From Clostridia bacterium (lineage in GTDB: Bacteria > Bacillota > Clostridia > Christensenellales > CAG-1252), in contig JAFPXC010000015.1 in NCBI GenBank assembly GCA_017394805.1, positions 1-63,600 on the forward strand: DNA of 63,600 bases. The letters run 5' to 3'. A program made the position numbers and the translations under genes. Below the pieces are notes generated by a model, which saw only the letters and a program-made list of their open reading frames with translations, was not told where the DNA came from and did not search any database. Each line of letters begins with the position of its first letter. The stretch's first letter is position 1. Of the stretch, positions 24,179-33,295 are shown piece after piece.

Positions 24179-26140
24179 TTAGTCCTTTCTGATGAAGTCG
24201 TCCACTTTGTTGAAGTCGGCGTGTTCGCTGATATACGCTTTACGCGCGTCGATATTATCCCCCATCAAGGTAGACACCATGCGTTCCGCCTCCGCGCCGT
24301 CCTCCAAAGTCACGCGCATCAAACTGCGCCTGTCGGGGTCCATTGTGGTCTCCCACAGTTGCTCCTTGCTCATTTCGCCCAAGCCTTTGTAGCGTTGCAT
24401 TTCGGGTTTACCGCCCATTTCCTTCACGGCGGCGTCCAATTCGCGGTCGCTGTACACGTATTTCACCACGCCTTTCTTGCTCAAACGATAGAGGGGCGGC
24501 ATACCGCAGTAGACGTGCCCTTGCGTGATCAATTCCCGCATATAGCGGTAGAAGAAGGTAATCAACAGGCAGCGGATATGCCCGCCGTCTTGGTCGGCGT
24601 CCGCCAGGATGATGACCTTATGGTATTTCAAATTTTCCACGTTGAATTCGTCGCCGAAGCCCGCGCCGAACGCCGAGATCATCGTGCAGATCTCCTCGTT
24701 TTCCAAGAGTTTCTCTATGCGCTGTTTTTCCGCGTTGATGATCTTGCCGCGCAGGGGCAGTATGGCTTGTGTCTGACGGTTGCGGCATTGTTTCGCCGTG
24801 CCGCCTGCCGAGTCGCCTTCTACTATGAACACTTCGTTCAATTCGGGTTTCCGTCCCGTGCAGGGCGCCAATTTACCGATGAGGTTGCTGGCCGACGCGT
24901 TGCTTTTCTGCCGCGCTATATCCTTGGCTTTTTTGCTGGCCACACGCGCCCGTTGCGCCGACATAGCCTTGTCGATGATGGCGTCGCCCACCGACCAATT
25001 TTTCTTATCCGCCAAGTAGGCGCTCAATTTTTCCACCACCACGCTTTCCACGTACAACTTGGCGTCCGTACTACCCAACTTGCTCTTGGTCTGACTCTCG
25101 AATTGCACGTTGGCCATTTTGAGCAAGAGCACGCAGGTCAAGCCTTCGCGGAAATCCTCGCCCAAGAAGTTGGCGTCCTTGTCTTTCAGAAAGTTGCGGC
25201 TTCTCGCGTAGTCGTTCAGGACGCGCGTCAAGGCCGACTTGAGACCGGTCTCGTGCGTACCGCCGTCCGTGGTGGGAATATTGTTGACGTACGACGCGAT
25301 GGTCTCGTTATAGCTGTCCGTATATTGGATGGCCACTTCGAGCTTGCGGTCGTCCAGGCTGTCGTCCGACAGATAAATCACGTCGTCGAATATCTTGCTC
25401 TTGCTGTTGTTGATATATTTCACGAGGTCGATAATACCGCCCTCGTAGCACAGCGACACGGTGTAGGGCTGCATATTGTCGTCCAACTTGCGCTTGTCGA
25501 TCAAGGTGAACCGCGCCCCCCTGTTCATAAAGGCGGTGTCCTGCAAGTGTTTCACGATGATATCGGTATTGAACTTGATGGTCTCGAAGACCCTGTCGTC
25601 GGGCATAAACCGCACGAAGGTACCTTGTTTCTTGGTCTTCTCCCCTTTTTTGAGAGGGCCAACGGGCACGCCCGACTGTATTTCGCCGTGCTCGTCCTCC
25701 ACTGAGTGGAAGCGCTGCTCGTAGACGTAGCCGTCGCGGTAGACCTGCACTTCCAGCCATCTTGACAGCGCGTTGACCGCCGAAGCACCCACGCCGTGCA
25801 AGCCGCCCGAGAACTTGTAGTTCTTGTTGTTGAACTTGCCGCCCGCGTGCAATTCGCAGAAGACCACTTCCACGGTGGACACGCCCAATTCGGGGTGCAT
25901 ACCCACGGGGATACCTCTGCCGTTGTCCTCCACGGACACCGAGCCGTCGGCGTACAGTATCATCGTCACTTGGTCGCCGTAGCCGTTGGTAATTTCGTCC
26001 ACCGAGTTGTCGAATATCTCCCACAACACCTGGTGCAAACCGGGCTCGCCCGTGCCGCCGATATACATACCGGGGCGTTTACGTACGGCGTCCAAACCTT
26101 TTAGCAATTCGATTGAGTTCTGATTATATTCTTGAGCCAT
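24179..26140 (-). CDS. parE: Topoisomerase IV-type subunit B (ParE/GyrB family)
   Basis: The ATPase subunit (653 aa). GHKL motifs: WEIFDNSVDEI, DNGRGIPVG, GGLHGVGASAVNALS. Transducer domain with QTKSKLG. TOPRIM: EGDSAGG near 430, DADQDGGHIRCLLITFF (usual DADVDGAHI has V-to-Q and A-to-G changes, a variant seen in some clostridial paralogues), and MQRYKGLGEM. Normal length for ParE or short GyrB. The start has GGAAGG; 22 bp follow the WYL regulator, so the regulator and both subunits form one operon. It acts with the neighbouring subunit A to decatenate or relax DNA. Confidence 0.9.
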   Translation of the reverse strand: MAQEYNQNSIELLKGLDAVRKRPGMYIGGTGEPGLHQVLWEIFDNSVDEITNGYGDQVTMILYADGSVSVEDNGRGIPVGMHPELGVSTVEVVFCELHAGGKFNNKNYKFSGGLHGVGASAVNALSRWLEVQVYRDGYVYEQRFHSVEDEHGEIQSGVPVGPLKKGEKTKKQGTFVRFMPDDRVFETIKFNTDIIVKHLQDTAFMNRGARFTLIDKRKLDDNMQPYTVSLCYEGGIIDLVKYINNSKSKIFDDVIYLSDDSLDDRKLEVAIQYTDSYNETIASYVNNIPTTDGGTHETGLKSALTRVLNDYARSRNFLKDKDANFLGEDFREGLTCVLLLKMANVQFESQTKSKLGSTDAKLYVESVVVEKLSAYLADKKNWSVGDAIIDKAMSAQRARVASKKAKDIARQKSNASASNLIGKLAPCTGRKPELNEVFIVEGDSAGGTAKQCRNRQTQAILPLRGKIINAEKQRIEKLLENEEICTMISAFGAGFGDEFNVENLKYHKVIILADADQDGGHIRCLLITFFYRYMRELITQGHVYCGMPPLYRLSKKGVVKYVYSDRELDAAVKEMGGKPEMQRYKGLGEMSKEQLWETTMDPDRRSLMRVTLEDGAEAERMVSTLMGDNIDARKAYISEHADFNKVDDFIRKD

Positions 26141-26162
26141 AGTACACCTTCCTTCCTTTTCT

Positions 26163-27176
26163 CTATCGTTTATCCTCCGTGGCCTTTTGCGCGGTCAATT
26201 CCTTTTCGAGGACGGCTATATATTCGTCGCATACGCTTTGCGGCGCGTACAGGCGCACATTATCCCCCGTCGTCAGTAGCCACGAGAAAAACACGGGCGA
26301 CACTTGCACGTCGCACGCAAAATAGAACGTGCCGTCCCGCCTATCCACCAGGCGCAGATCGTACCCGAACTTATCCAGCACCATATTGATGACCTTGGGC
26401 TCGTTCTTGCACAAAAAAGTCACGCGCTTGGTCTCGCCCGCGTACATACCGAAAGTACTTTTAAGGTACTTCGCCACGGGCAATTCTTTCGCCCACAGCG
26501 GGATGTCCGCCTTTTCTTTTTCGAGCGCGATATCGCACATTCTGTCCACGCGGTAGGTCACGTAATGATCGCGGTCCGCCATCACGGCCAGCATATAGTA
26601 ATTATCGTCTTGGCACACCAATGCCTTGGGCGTCACGACGTACCACTCCGAGCCGTCCGAACGCTTGCGATACGCGCGTTCTTTGTTTACGTCGAGGTCA
26701 AAGTAGCGGAAGCGCACTTTGCGCCTTCTCTCCAAGCACTTTTGCAAGGCTTCGATATTGTCCGTCACAAAGTCGTCCTTTCGTTTTCCTTGCACAAATT
26801 GCGTACTGCCGCGGAGTCTTTCGCCCTTGGCGTTTCCGCCCAGCGCGGCGATTTTCATCGTCAACTCCTTGCTCTTCGCCGTGCTCAAAAACTTAGCGGC
26901 CTGCACCGTATCCATCAACAACCGCAACTCGGCCATAGAAAAACTATTGTCGTCCACGTAGTATTCGTTGACTTTGGTTCTCTTCACCTTCACGGGATAA
27001 TCGAGTTCTTGCAGGATGCGGATATCGTCGTATACCGACTTTCTTTCGCACACGATATCCTCGTCCGCCAGTCGTTCCATCAACTCCACGGTGCTCATCG
27101 TGTTCTCTTCGTCCGTCTCCTGCCGCAGAATTTCCCAAGTGCGCAGCAATTTGATTTTTTGATTTTTGTTTTTCAT
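26163..27176 (-). CDS. WYL-domain transcriptional regulator
   Basis: This 337-aa protein has an N-terminal helix-turn-helix (STVELMERLADEDIVCERKS, then VYDDIRILQELDYPV, about 27-62) and a central WYL domain (KCLERRRKVRFRYFDLDVNKE, WYVVTPKALVCQDDNYYMLAV with the WYL-equivalent YYML at about 195, YRVDRMCDI). The C-terminal WCX-like part (TKRVTFLCKNEPKVINMVLDK) ends the protein. WYL regulators bind DNA and respond to nucleic-acid or nucleotide ligands; several control DNA-repair genes. Its place directly upstream of the topoisomerase genes suggests it may regulate them. Start ATG shares one base with the upstream gene's stop (TGATG). Confidence 0.9.
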   Translation of the reverse strand: MKNKNQKIKLLRTWEILRQETDEENTMSTVELMERLADEDIVCERKSVYDDIRILQELDYPVKVKRTKVNEYYVDDNSFSMAELRLLMDTVQAAKFLSTAKSKELTMKIAALGGNAKGERLRGSTQFVQGKRKDDFVTDNIEALQKCLERRRKVRFRYFDLDVNKERAYRKRSDGSEWYVVTPKALVCQDDNYYMLAVMADRDHYVTYRVDRMCDIALEKEKADIPLWAKELPVAKYLKSTFGMYAGETKRVTFLCKNEPKVINMVLDKFGYDLRLVDRRDGTFYFACDVQVSPVFFSWLLTTGDNVRLYAPQSVCDEYIAVLEKELTAQKATEDKR

Positions 27177-27310
27177 CAGTCCTTAATGTACCGCCTTCTC
27201 GCTTCCCGTTTCGCACGAGATGCCCTTACGAGCTCCCTCGCCGCACTTGCGACGATAGACAACACGCCTGCGACGCCCACTATGATACAAGCAATATTCA
27301 GACCAAACAT
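27176..27310 (-). CDS. Tiny single-pass membrane protein
   Basis: This 44-aa peptide has one hydrophobic helix (NIACIIVGVAGVLSIVASAA) and a very basic tail (RASRAKREARRRYIKD). The start at ATG 27310 has AAGGAGAAGG. Its stop overlaps the WYL start by one base. It is the first gene of the parE-parC operon. Function unknown. Confidence 0.65.
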   Translation of the reverse strand: MFGLNIACIIVGVAGVLSIVASAARELVRASRAKREARRRYIKD

Positions 27311-27374
27311 ATCCTTCTCCTTCGCCTTCGGCGGATTTGTTTTTCTCCGCGCTCTCGGCTCGTTTGATGAGATC

Positions 27375-27403
27375 ATTATAGCCCGAATACCGCTATTCGT
27401 CCA
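27375..27403 (-). promoter_or_regulatory. Promoter of the small membrane protein-WYL-parE-parC operon
   Basis: On the minus strand a perfect TATAAT (27375-27380) with TGGACG (a 4/6 match to TTGACA) 17 bp upstream. Confidence 0.6.
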
Positions 27404-27651
27404 TATTTAGTTGTCCTTTTTATTGTACACCATTTTCAAAAATTTGTCAAGCCTTTTTAGCGATTTTTTTATTAAAAAATTCAATTATTTTCGCCGCTTT
27501 CGTCCCATTATCCGTACATCATGTTGCCTTACTCCGCCTACGCACAACCGCCTCGCACCGCATAGCGATACCACGCAAATCCCCGTGGAATAATCTCGCG
27601 TGGGCACGGCCCAATATCACGTTCCCCTGCGATTCTCAATCTTTCCGCACC
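27404..27651. other. Gene-free region before array 4
   Basis: No supported coding sequence. 27410-27500 is AT-rich. A unit with CGCACCGCATAGCGATA at about 27554 and CCACG/CGTGG (27571-27588) belong to the same dispersed hairpin vocabulary seen near 2310 and 43512. Confidence 0.5.
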
Positions 27652-27754
27652 TTGCGCCAAAGCGCAAACTTCACGCAAGGTTTTGTCTTGAACTTCGCTT
27701 GCATAGCAAACTTCACTTCGCCGCAGGCGAAACTTCAAGCACGCTTTGACGTGC
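27652..27754. repeat. Hairpin-mosaic array 4 (ACTTCACT-type linkers)
   Basis: The string is TTGCGC/GCGCAA, CAAG/CTTG, TTGC/GCAA, TTCGCC/GGCGAA, GCAC/GTGC with linkers AACTTCAC, AACTTCGC, AACTTCAC and AACTTCAA. It lies between two divergent genes, upstream of the DivIVA-like gene. Confidence 0.75.
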
Positions 27755-27813
27755 CGCTCGCCCCATTTCCCCTTTTTCTCTCCATCTTTCCCATTTTTCC
27801 CCATTTCGCGCCG

Positions 27814-27822
27814 TGCTACAAT
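27814..27822 (+). promoter_or_regulatory. Extended -10 promoter giving a leaderless transcript
   Basis: TGCTACAAT (27814-27822), with no good -35 box; the expected start of transcription coincides with the ATG at 27829. No Shine-Dalgarno sequence lies upstream. Confidence 0.5.
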
Positions 27823-27828
27823 ACCTAT

Positions 27829-28353
27829 ATGAAATTCCAGACCGTCAAAAAAGGCTACGATCCCAAAGCAGTCGATCAATATATTTCCGTCAAAAGCGAG
27901 GAGCACCGCGACCAACTCGACACGGCCAAGCAACGCGCCGCCCTTCTCGTCGAAGAAAACGACGCCCTTCGCCGCGAGGTAGAGGGTTTACGCCGCAACG
28001 AAGCCAAGGTTACGCGCCTGCTCATCGATGTGCAAACGATTGCCGAACGTGCCGAGCACACGGCGGACGAATACGCGCGGCTCGAAGCCGAACGCCTTTC
28101 ACAATTCAAAGAAAAATGGGTGGATTACGCCACCGAGTATCTCCACCGCACCCTGCCCGACTTTGCGGACAAATTGGACGCCTACTCCTACGACTACGCG
28201 CACCGACTCAAAGAAAACCTATCCCAAAATCTCTTTCTTCTCTCGGATCCCCTTTGGGCGGACTATCAGGCCGAGACCAAACGCACCGCGTCCTCTCCCG
28301 GCGCCCCCGTCCACGTCGAGGATCTTCTCGCCAGATTACAAAAGAAAGAATAG
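27829..28353 (+). CDS. DivIVA-like coiled-coil protein
   Basis: This 174-aa protein starts MKFQTVKKGYDPKAVDQYIS. That matches the DivIVA/GpsB N-terminal lipid-binding motif (F-x-x-V-x-x-GYD-x-x-x-VD-x-[FY]). A long coiled coil follows (about 25-100, rich in E, R, A and L), then a helical C-terminal part. DivIVA-type proteins mark curved membrane at division sites and poles; this one is short and could be a GpsB-type or a minor paralogue. The start codon is exactly where transcription should begin (extended -10 TGCTACAAT ends 7 bases upstream), so the mRNA is probably leaderless. It converges with galT at a shared terminator. Confidence 0.75.
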   Translation: MKFQTVKKGYDPKAVDQYISVKSEEHRDQLDTAKQRAALLVEENDALRREVEGLRRNEAKVTRLLIDVQTIAERAEHTADEYARLEAERLSQFKEKWVDYATEYLHRTLPDFADKLDAYSYDYAHRLKENLSQNLFLLSDPLWADYQAETKRTASSPGAPVHVEDLLARLQKKE

Positions 28354-28444
28354 TCCGTAAAATTCAACGCTCTTCGGTCATTTCGCATCTTTCGAAACGT
28401 CGCAATAGTAAAAGCGGCTACCGTCATTCGACGATAAATTCGCT

Positions 28445-28481
28445 ACAAAAAAGGGTTGTCATCAACAACCCTTTCTTTTTT
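28445..28481. terminator. Bidirectional terminator between the DivIVA-like gene and galT
   Basis: AAAGGGTTGT / ACAACCCTTT (28450-28474) with a CATCA loop; T-rich tracts follow on both strands (CTTTTTTATT on plus, six T on minus). Confidence 0.85.
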
Positions 28482-30261
28482 ATTCCTTTTTCCTCGGACG
28501 TCCCGGCCCGCGCTTGACGGTCGGTTCTTCCCCATCGGGGTTCTTTCTCGGTCTTCCGCGTCCGCGTTTGACGGGTACTTGCGGCGCGTCCTCTATGGCG
28601 GCTTCCGCCGACGAATCGCCTTCTGCTGCATTCTCAATAGCGGGTTGCACCGCCTCGGCGGTCTCCTCTTTCGCTTCACCGCCGCCTTGCGCGCTCTGCT
28701 CCGCCTCTTTGAATACGAACTCGGCAAAGCCGAGGCTCTTCATAAACTTGTCGAAATGCGCCTGCCCCTCTTCGTCGTTTTTGAAGACGGCCGTGCAATT
28801 CAGTATGCGCTCGCACGTAGCGTTGATATATCCGCGCACGATTTCGCTTGCCTTTTCTTTGTCGGCCACGAATCCGTTGGCTTTCAGCAGTCCCACGATC
28901 ATATTCTTGTGTTTGCTCATGGGATTTTCGCCATCCGACAGCGCTTTCTCGTCAAAAGTTGTCGAACCACAGAGGATATCCGCCACTTGATCCATCTCTT
29001 TTTCCAACCTGCCGGGCAGGATGAACGTACCCAACGCCTCGATGATGCCGATGGCCTCTTTCTTGATATGGTGCATATCTTCCGTGGGGTGGAAGATACC
29101 AAAGGGATGCGCCTCGTCCGTGCGGTTGTTGCGCAATATCATTTCACAATAGTATTCGCCCCTCTCCATGCGGAAGACGGGAGTCACGCTGTTGTGCTGC
29201 ACGCCGTTCGTACCGGCGTAGATCCCCACCGACTCGTCGGTATATCCGAGCCACATCGTGTACAAATAGTTGGCGGCTTTTACGAGTTGAACGCGGTCGC
29301 GGCAGCGCATACGCACCACCGAGTTGTACCAATCCACGATGCCGAATTTGACGTTGGGATAGGCCATATTGGTATATCTCGCCCGCAAATAACGGCTGAA
29401 CATGGGATGCACTTTCGCACCGCCCTGGAAGTGGTCGTGCGCCAATATCGAGCCGCCCACGATGGGCAGAGGCGCGTTCGCTCCCACGAAAAACGAGGGA
29501 AAGATGCGGATTATCTCGGTCAGGTGCAAAAAGGTCTTTTCGCTTAGCCCCATCGGCACGTGCTTGCTGTTGAAGAAAATGCAATGGTGCGTAAAGTAGC
29601 TGTACGGCGAATACTGCATATACCATTGTTCCCCATCGTCAAAGACGATGGGCACGGCGCGCAAGGTACTTCTCGCCGCCCAGCCGGGCTTGCCGTAAAA
29701 GCCGATATTCTCGGCGCAAAGCATACACTTGGGATATCCCGTTTGGGGGGCGGCCTTAGCGGCGGCCACCTCTTTGGGATCCTTTTCGGGCTTGGCGGTA
29801 TTGATGGTCACCTGTATATCGCCCATACTCGCCGTGAAGCGCCATTTGGGGTTGGCGGCGATGGCTTTCATGGGGATATAGCCGCTCTTTTGGCACAGGT
29901 CGTAGAACCAATCGCAGGCATAGCGCGTGCTCTCGCTGTAACTGATGGCGTCGAAGCGCTCCATCACTTCCGCGGGGGTCGGCATCACCAAGGACGTCAG
30001 GCGCACGCCGAAGCGTTCCCTGTCCGCCTCGTCGATAATACCGTATTCCACGGCGTATTGCACCAACGGATTCAAAATATCCGCCAATTCCTTCTCGCAA
30101 TTCTCCAACGCGTCCGTCCGCTCGGTGAGGTGCAATTCGTACATCAAATTATTCCGCGCCCAAAACTCGTTCGGTGCCGGCAAAGACAAATACTTGCGTC
30201 CATACGCAATCAAATGCTCCACGTACACCATTGCCATAGTCGTATTCGTTTGTTTATTCAC
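28480..30261 (-). CDS. galT: Galactose-1-phosphate uridylyltransferase with C-terminal AT-hooks
   Basis: GalT exchanges UMP between UDP-glucose and galactose 1-phosphate (Leloir pathway). This is the long Firmicutes-type (class II) enzyme; the first about 500 residues match that family: NLMYELHLTERTDAL, FYDLCQKSGYIPMKAI, PKCMLCAENIGFYG, YSPYSYFTHHCIFFN, and the nucleophile region GGSILAHDHFQGG. Residues about 500-560 are E/A-rich and the protein ends with two AT-hook motifs, KRGRGRPRKNP (565-575) and KRGPGRPRKKE (583-593). These minor-groove DNA-binding motifs are not part of GalT. Start: GTG at 30261 with AAAGGAG seven bases upstream. Divergent from galK across 227 bp. Confidence 0.9.
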   Translation of the reverse strand: MNKQTNTTMAMVYVEHLIAYGRKYLSLPAPNEFWARNNLMYELHLTERTDALENCEKELADILNPLVQYAVEYGIIDEADRERFGVRLTSLVMPTPAEVMERFDAISYSESTRYACDWFYDLCQKSGYIPMKAIAANPKWRFTASMGDIQVTINTAKPEKDPKEVAAAKAAPQTGYPKCMLCAENIGFYGKPGWAARSTLRAVPIVFDDGEQWYMQYSPYSYFTHHCIFFNSKHVPMGLSEKTFLHLTEIIRIFPSFFVGANAPLPIVGGSILAHDHFQGGAKVHPMFSRYLRARYTNMAYPNVKFGIVDWYNSVVRMRCRDRVQLVKAANYLYTMWLGYTDESVGIYAGTNGVQHNSVTPVFRMERGEYYCEMILRNNRTDEAHPFGIFHPTEDMHHIKKEAIGIIEALGTFILPGRLEKEMDQVADILCGSTTFDEKALSDGENPMSKHKNMIVGLLKANGFVADKEKASEIVRGYINATCERILNCTAVFKNDEEGQAHFDKFMKSLGFAEFVFKEAEQSAQGGGEAKEETAEAVQPAIENAAEGDSSAEAAIEDAPQVPVKRGRGRPRKNPDGEEPTVKRGPGRPRKKE

Positions 30262-30408
30262 CCGTCCACTCCTTTACAATTATTCTTTATATCACGCATT
30301 TCGCCGCGTTCGGTGCGAAATTACGCAAAAAAGCGAACTCCACCCAATTATTCTTCACTCCTTCGCCCCAAATAAAAACACAAAGGCGCAAGGACTTTCA
30401 AAATAATC

Positions 30409-30437
30409 TTGATATTTGTTACAAAATAATGTATAAT
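30409..30437 (+). promoter_or_regulatory. Promoter of galK-pncB
   Basis: TTGATA (30409-30414), a 17-bp spacer and TATAAT (30432-30437). It lies in the galT/galK divergent region; no operator dyad was identified. Confidence 0.8.
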
Positions 30438-30488
30438 AATTTGGTGCGCAACCTTGCGCAATTACATTATACAATAGAAGGTATGCTT

Positions 30489-31757
30489 ATGGCAAGTACA
30501 AATTTAGATTTAATGATGACAAAATCGGCGGATTTTTGCGAAATAGCGCGCAGGCTCTACGGCCCTTCTGTGGACTTATCCAAAGTTGCCGACCGCTTCG
30601 TCGGCTTGGGCAAATTGCACGAAGCCACCTTCGACTGCCGTAATTACGCCTTTTTCTCTTCCCCCGGCCGCATCGAGCTATTGGGCAACCACACCGACCA
30701 CCAGCACGGCAAGGTCTTGTGTGCTTCCATCAATCTGGACACGTTGGCCGCGGTCACCCCGCGCAAAGACGGCCGCATCCTCATCAAATCGGGCAACTAT
30801 CCCCTCATCGATGTCAGGCTCGACAACGTAGACTACAATCCCGCCGAGCAAGGCACCTCTTTGGCGTTGGTCAAGGGCGTGATCACCTATTTCCGCCGCA
30901 AGGGCTACTCGGTGGACGGTTTTTCCGCCACCATGACCAGCAACGTGGCCCGCGGTTCGGGCGTCTCCTCGTCCGCCTCGTTCGAGTGTCTGGTCGCAGA
31001 GGTCATCAACGTGCTGTTCAACGAGGGCAAAATCGACGCCGTCGAAAAGGCCAAGGCTTCCCAATGGGCGGAGAGTGAATTCTTCGGCAAGCCCTGCGGC
31101 CTTCTGGACCAATGCGCCATCGCCTTGGGCGGCGTCAGTTATATCGACTTCGCCGATCCCGAGCGCCCCGAGGTACGCAAGGTGGACTACCCCTTCTCCT
31201 CGCGCATCGTGTTGGTCAATTCGGGCGGCGATCACACCCGCCTCACCGATTGCTACACCGCCATCAAGGACGAGATGCAGTCTGTCGCCGCTTTGTACGG
31301 CGCACAATATCTCCGCGACGTACCCTACACCGCCGACCTGTTCGCCCGCGCCCGCGAGGCGGGGCTATCGGGTCGCGCCGTACTTCGCGCCATTCACTTC
31401 TTTGAGGAGGAACTCCGCGTGGAAGCGGCCGTGGACGCCATCGACTCGCTGTCCGAGCCCGACTTCTACGACGCCGTGGGCAGTTCGGGCCTAAGTTCCG
31501 CCTGCTATCTTCAAAACACCTGCGTACCGGGCGACGATCGCCAGCCCATCAACTTCGCGGTCGAGTACCTTCGCGCGTTGGGCGCCGAGGCCTGCCGCGT
31601 ACACGGGGGCGGTTTCGCGGGCACGGTACTTGGCATTTTCGCCAAAGAGGACTTCGACGCGGCCTACGCAGCGTTGGTGTCCCTCTACGGCGAGGACAAC
31701 GTGTTCGCCATCGACATTCGCCCCGACGGCGCCACCTTCACGGGCATACGATGCTGA
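30489..31757 (+). CDS. galK: Galactokinase
   Basis: GalK phosphorylates galactose to galactose 1-phosphate with ATP. The protein (422 aa) is a GHMP kinase: signature FFSSPGRIELLGNHTDHQHG near 57-76, the phosphate-binding loop RGSGVSSSASFE near 158-169, GGLLDQ-type motif (here CGLLDQCAIALGG), and the C-terminal HGGGFAGTVLG. Slightly longer than the common 390 aa because of an N-terminal helix. Start ATG 30489 has AGAAGG seven bases upstream; the ATG at 30483 is too close to that site. It is followed 44 bp later by pncB on the same transcript. Confidence 0.95.
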   Translation: MASTNLDLMMTKSADFCEIARRLYGPSVDLSKVADRFVGLGKLHEATFDCRNYAFFSSPGRIELLGNHTDHQHGKVLCASINLDTLAAVTPRKDGRILIKSGNYPLIDVRLDNVDYNPAEQGTSLALVKGVITYFRRKGYSVDGFSATMTSNVARGSGVSSSASFECLVAEVINVLFNEGKIDAVEKAKASQWAESEFFGKPCGLLDQCAIALGGVSYIDFADPERPEVRKVDYPFSSRIVLVNSGGDHTRLTDCYTAIKDEMQSVAALYGAQYLRDVPYTADLFARAREAGLSGRAVLRAIHFFEEELRVEAAVDAIDSLSEPDFYDAVGSSGLSSACYLQNTCVPGDDRQPINFAVEYLRALGAEACRVHGGGFAGTVLGIFAKEDFDAAYAALVSLYGEDNVFAIDIRPDGATFTGIRC

Positions 31758-31801
31758 CCCAAGGGCGTATATACGCCCTTTATTATAACAAGGAGAAACT
31801 T

Positions 31802-33229
31802 ATGCGCAATCTCAGTTTACTCACCGATCTATACGAGCTCACGATGATCTACGGCTACTACAAGTGCGGTATGCACCGTAGGGAAGCCGTGTTCGACCTC
31901 TTTTTCCGCGGCACCACCGAGTTGTCCTACGCGGTCGTGTGCGGGTTGGAGCAAGCCGTGGAGTACGTCCGCAACATTCACTTCGACGAGGCGGACATAG
32001 CCTACCTTCGCTCGCTCAACCTCTTTGACGAGGGCTTCTTGGAGGAGCTTCGCCGCTTCCGCTTCTCGGGCGACGTGTACGCCATGCCCGAGGGCACCAT
32101 CGTCTACCCCTACGAGCCCATTCTCACGGTCAAAGCGCCCGTATTCGAGGCGCAACTGATGGAGACCACCTTGCTCACCATCATCAACCACCAGACGCTC
32201 ATCGCCACTAAGGCCAGCAAGATAGTGGGCGCCGCCCAAGGTGCCGTGATGGAGTTCGGTCTCCGTCGCGCCCAAGGTCCCGACGCGGGTATCTACGGCG
32301 CACGCGCCGCTATGATCGCGGGTTGCGTCGGCACCAGCAACGTCTTGGCGGGGCAAATGTTCGACGTTCCCGTCTCGGGCACGCACGCGCACAGTTGGGT
32401 GATGAGTTTCGACTCCGAACTCGAGGCCTTCCGCGCCTACGCCCGCCTTTTCCCCGACGCCTGTCTTCTTTTGGTGGACACCTACGACGTCCTTTCCTCG
32501 GGCATTCCCCACGCCATCACCGTATTCAAGGAACTGCGCGCCGCGGGGCACGAGCCTTTGGGCATTCGCATCGACTCGGGCGATATTGCCTACCTCTCCA
32601 AAGAGGCGCGTCGTATGCTGGACGAAGCGGGCTTTCCCAAGGCCAAGATCTGCGCCTCGGGCGACATTGACGAATACGTCCTTCTCTCCCTCAACGCACA
32701 GGGCGCGCGCATCGACAGCTACGGCATCGGCACCAAGCTCATCACCAGTTTCACCATGCCCGCTTTGGGCGGCGTGTACAAGATGGCGGCCATTGAGGGT
32801 GCGGACGGCGTGTTAGCGCCCAAAATCAAGATCAGCAATACGTTGGAGAAGATCACCAACCCCGGGCTCAAAAAGGTCGTGCGCTTCTACGACAACGACA
32901 CGGGCAAGGCCATCGCCGACCTCATCATGCTCAAGGACGAGCCCAATCCCGACGGCGCGCCCTACACCATTTTCGACCCCACCGAAACCTGGAAGCAAAA
33001 GACCGTGGTCAACTACCACGTCAAGGAGTTGATGGTAGACGTTTTCAAAGACGGCGAGTTGGTCTACGATCTGCCCATCCTCAAAGAGATCACCGCCTAC
33101 CACAAGACCTGTATGGACAATATGTGGGAGCAATACAAACGCATCACCAAACCCCATATCTACAAGGTCGATTTGTCCCAACGCCTCTACGACCTCAAGA
33201 TGACGCTTCTTTGCAAGGAAGAACAATAA
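31802..33229 (+). CDS. pncB: Nicotinate phosphoribosyltransferase
   Basis: PncB makes nicotinate mononucleotide from nicotinate and PRPP (NAD salvage), with ATP hydrolysis. The protein (475 aa) starts MRNLSLLTDLYELTM, the family's usual N-terminus. Other marks: YGYYKCGM, FEAQLMETTLLTIINHQT, EFGLRRAQGPDAG, GTSNVLAGQMFDVPVSGTHAHSW (the autophosphorylated histidine region), DTYDV and GIRIDSGDIAYLSKEAR. The long form found in Bacillota. AAGGAG six bases upstream of the start. Its pairing with galK has no obvious metabolic reason. Confidence 0.95.
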   Translation: MRNLSLLTDLYELTMIYGYYKCGMHRREAVFDLFFRGTTELSYAVVCGLEQAVEYVRNIHFDEADIAYLRSLNLFDEGFLEELRRFRFSGDVYAMPEGTIVYPYEPILTVKAPVFEAQLMETTLLTIINHQTLIATKASKIVGAAQGAVMEFGLRRAQGPDAGIYGARAAMIAGCVGTSNVLAGQMFDVPVSGTHAHSWVMSFDSELEAFRAYARLFPDACLLLVDTYDVLSSGIPHAITVFKELRAAGHEPLGIRIDSGDIAYLSKEARRMLDEAGFPKAKICASGDIDEYVLLSLNAQGARIDSYGIGTKLITSFTMPALGGVYKMAAIEGADGVLAPKIKISNTLEKITNPGLKKVVRFYDNDTGKAIADLIMLKDEPNPDGAPYTIFDPTETWKQKTVVNYHVKELMVDVFKDGELVYDLPILKEITAYHKTCMDNMWEQYKRITKPHIYKVDLSQRLYDLKMTLLCKEEQ

Positions 33230-33295
33230 CCGCACCGTCTAATCTCGTATCGTAGAGACGGTACGCAAAAAGGCAATAGCCGTTTCGAGCAAGAA

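Noticed and set aside
27652..27828. Upstream extension of the DivIVA-like protein (in-frame codons from 27652)
   Set aside because: These codons translate a hairpin array; the DivIVA motif starts exactly at the ATG at 27829.
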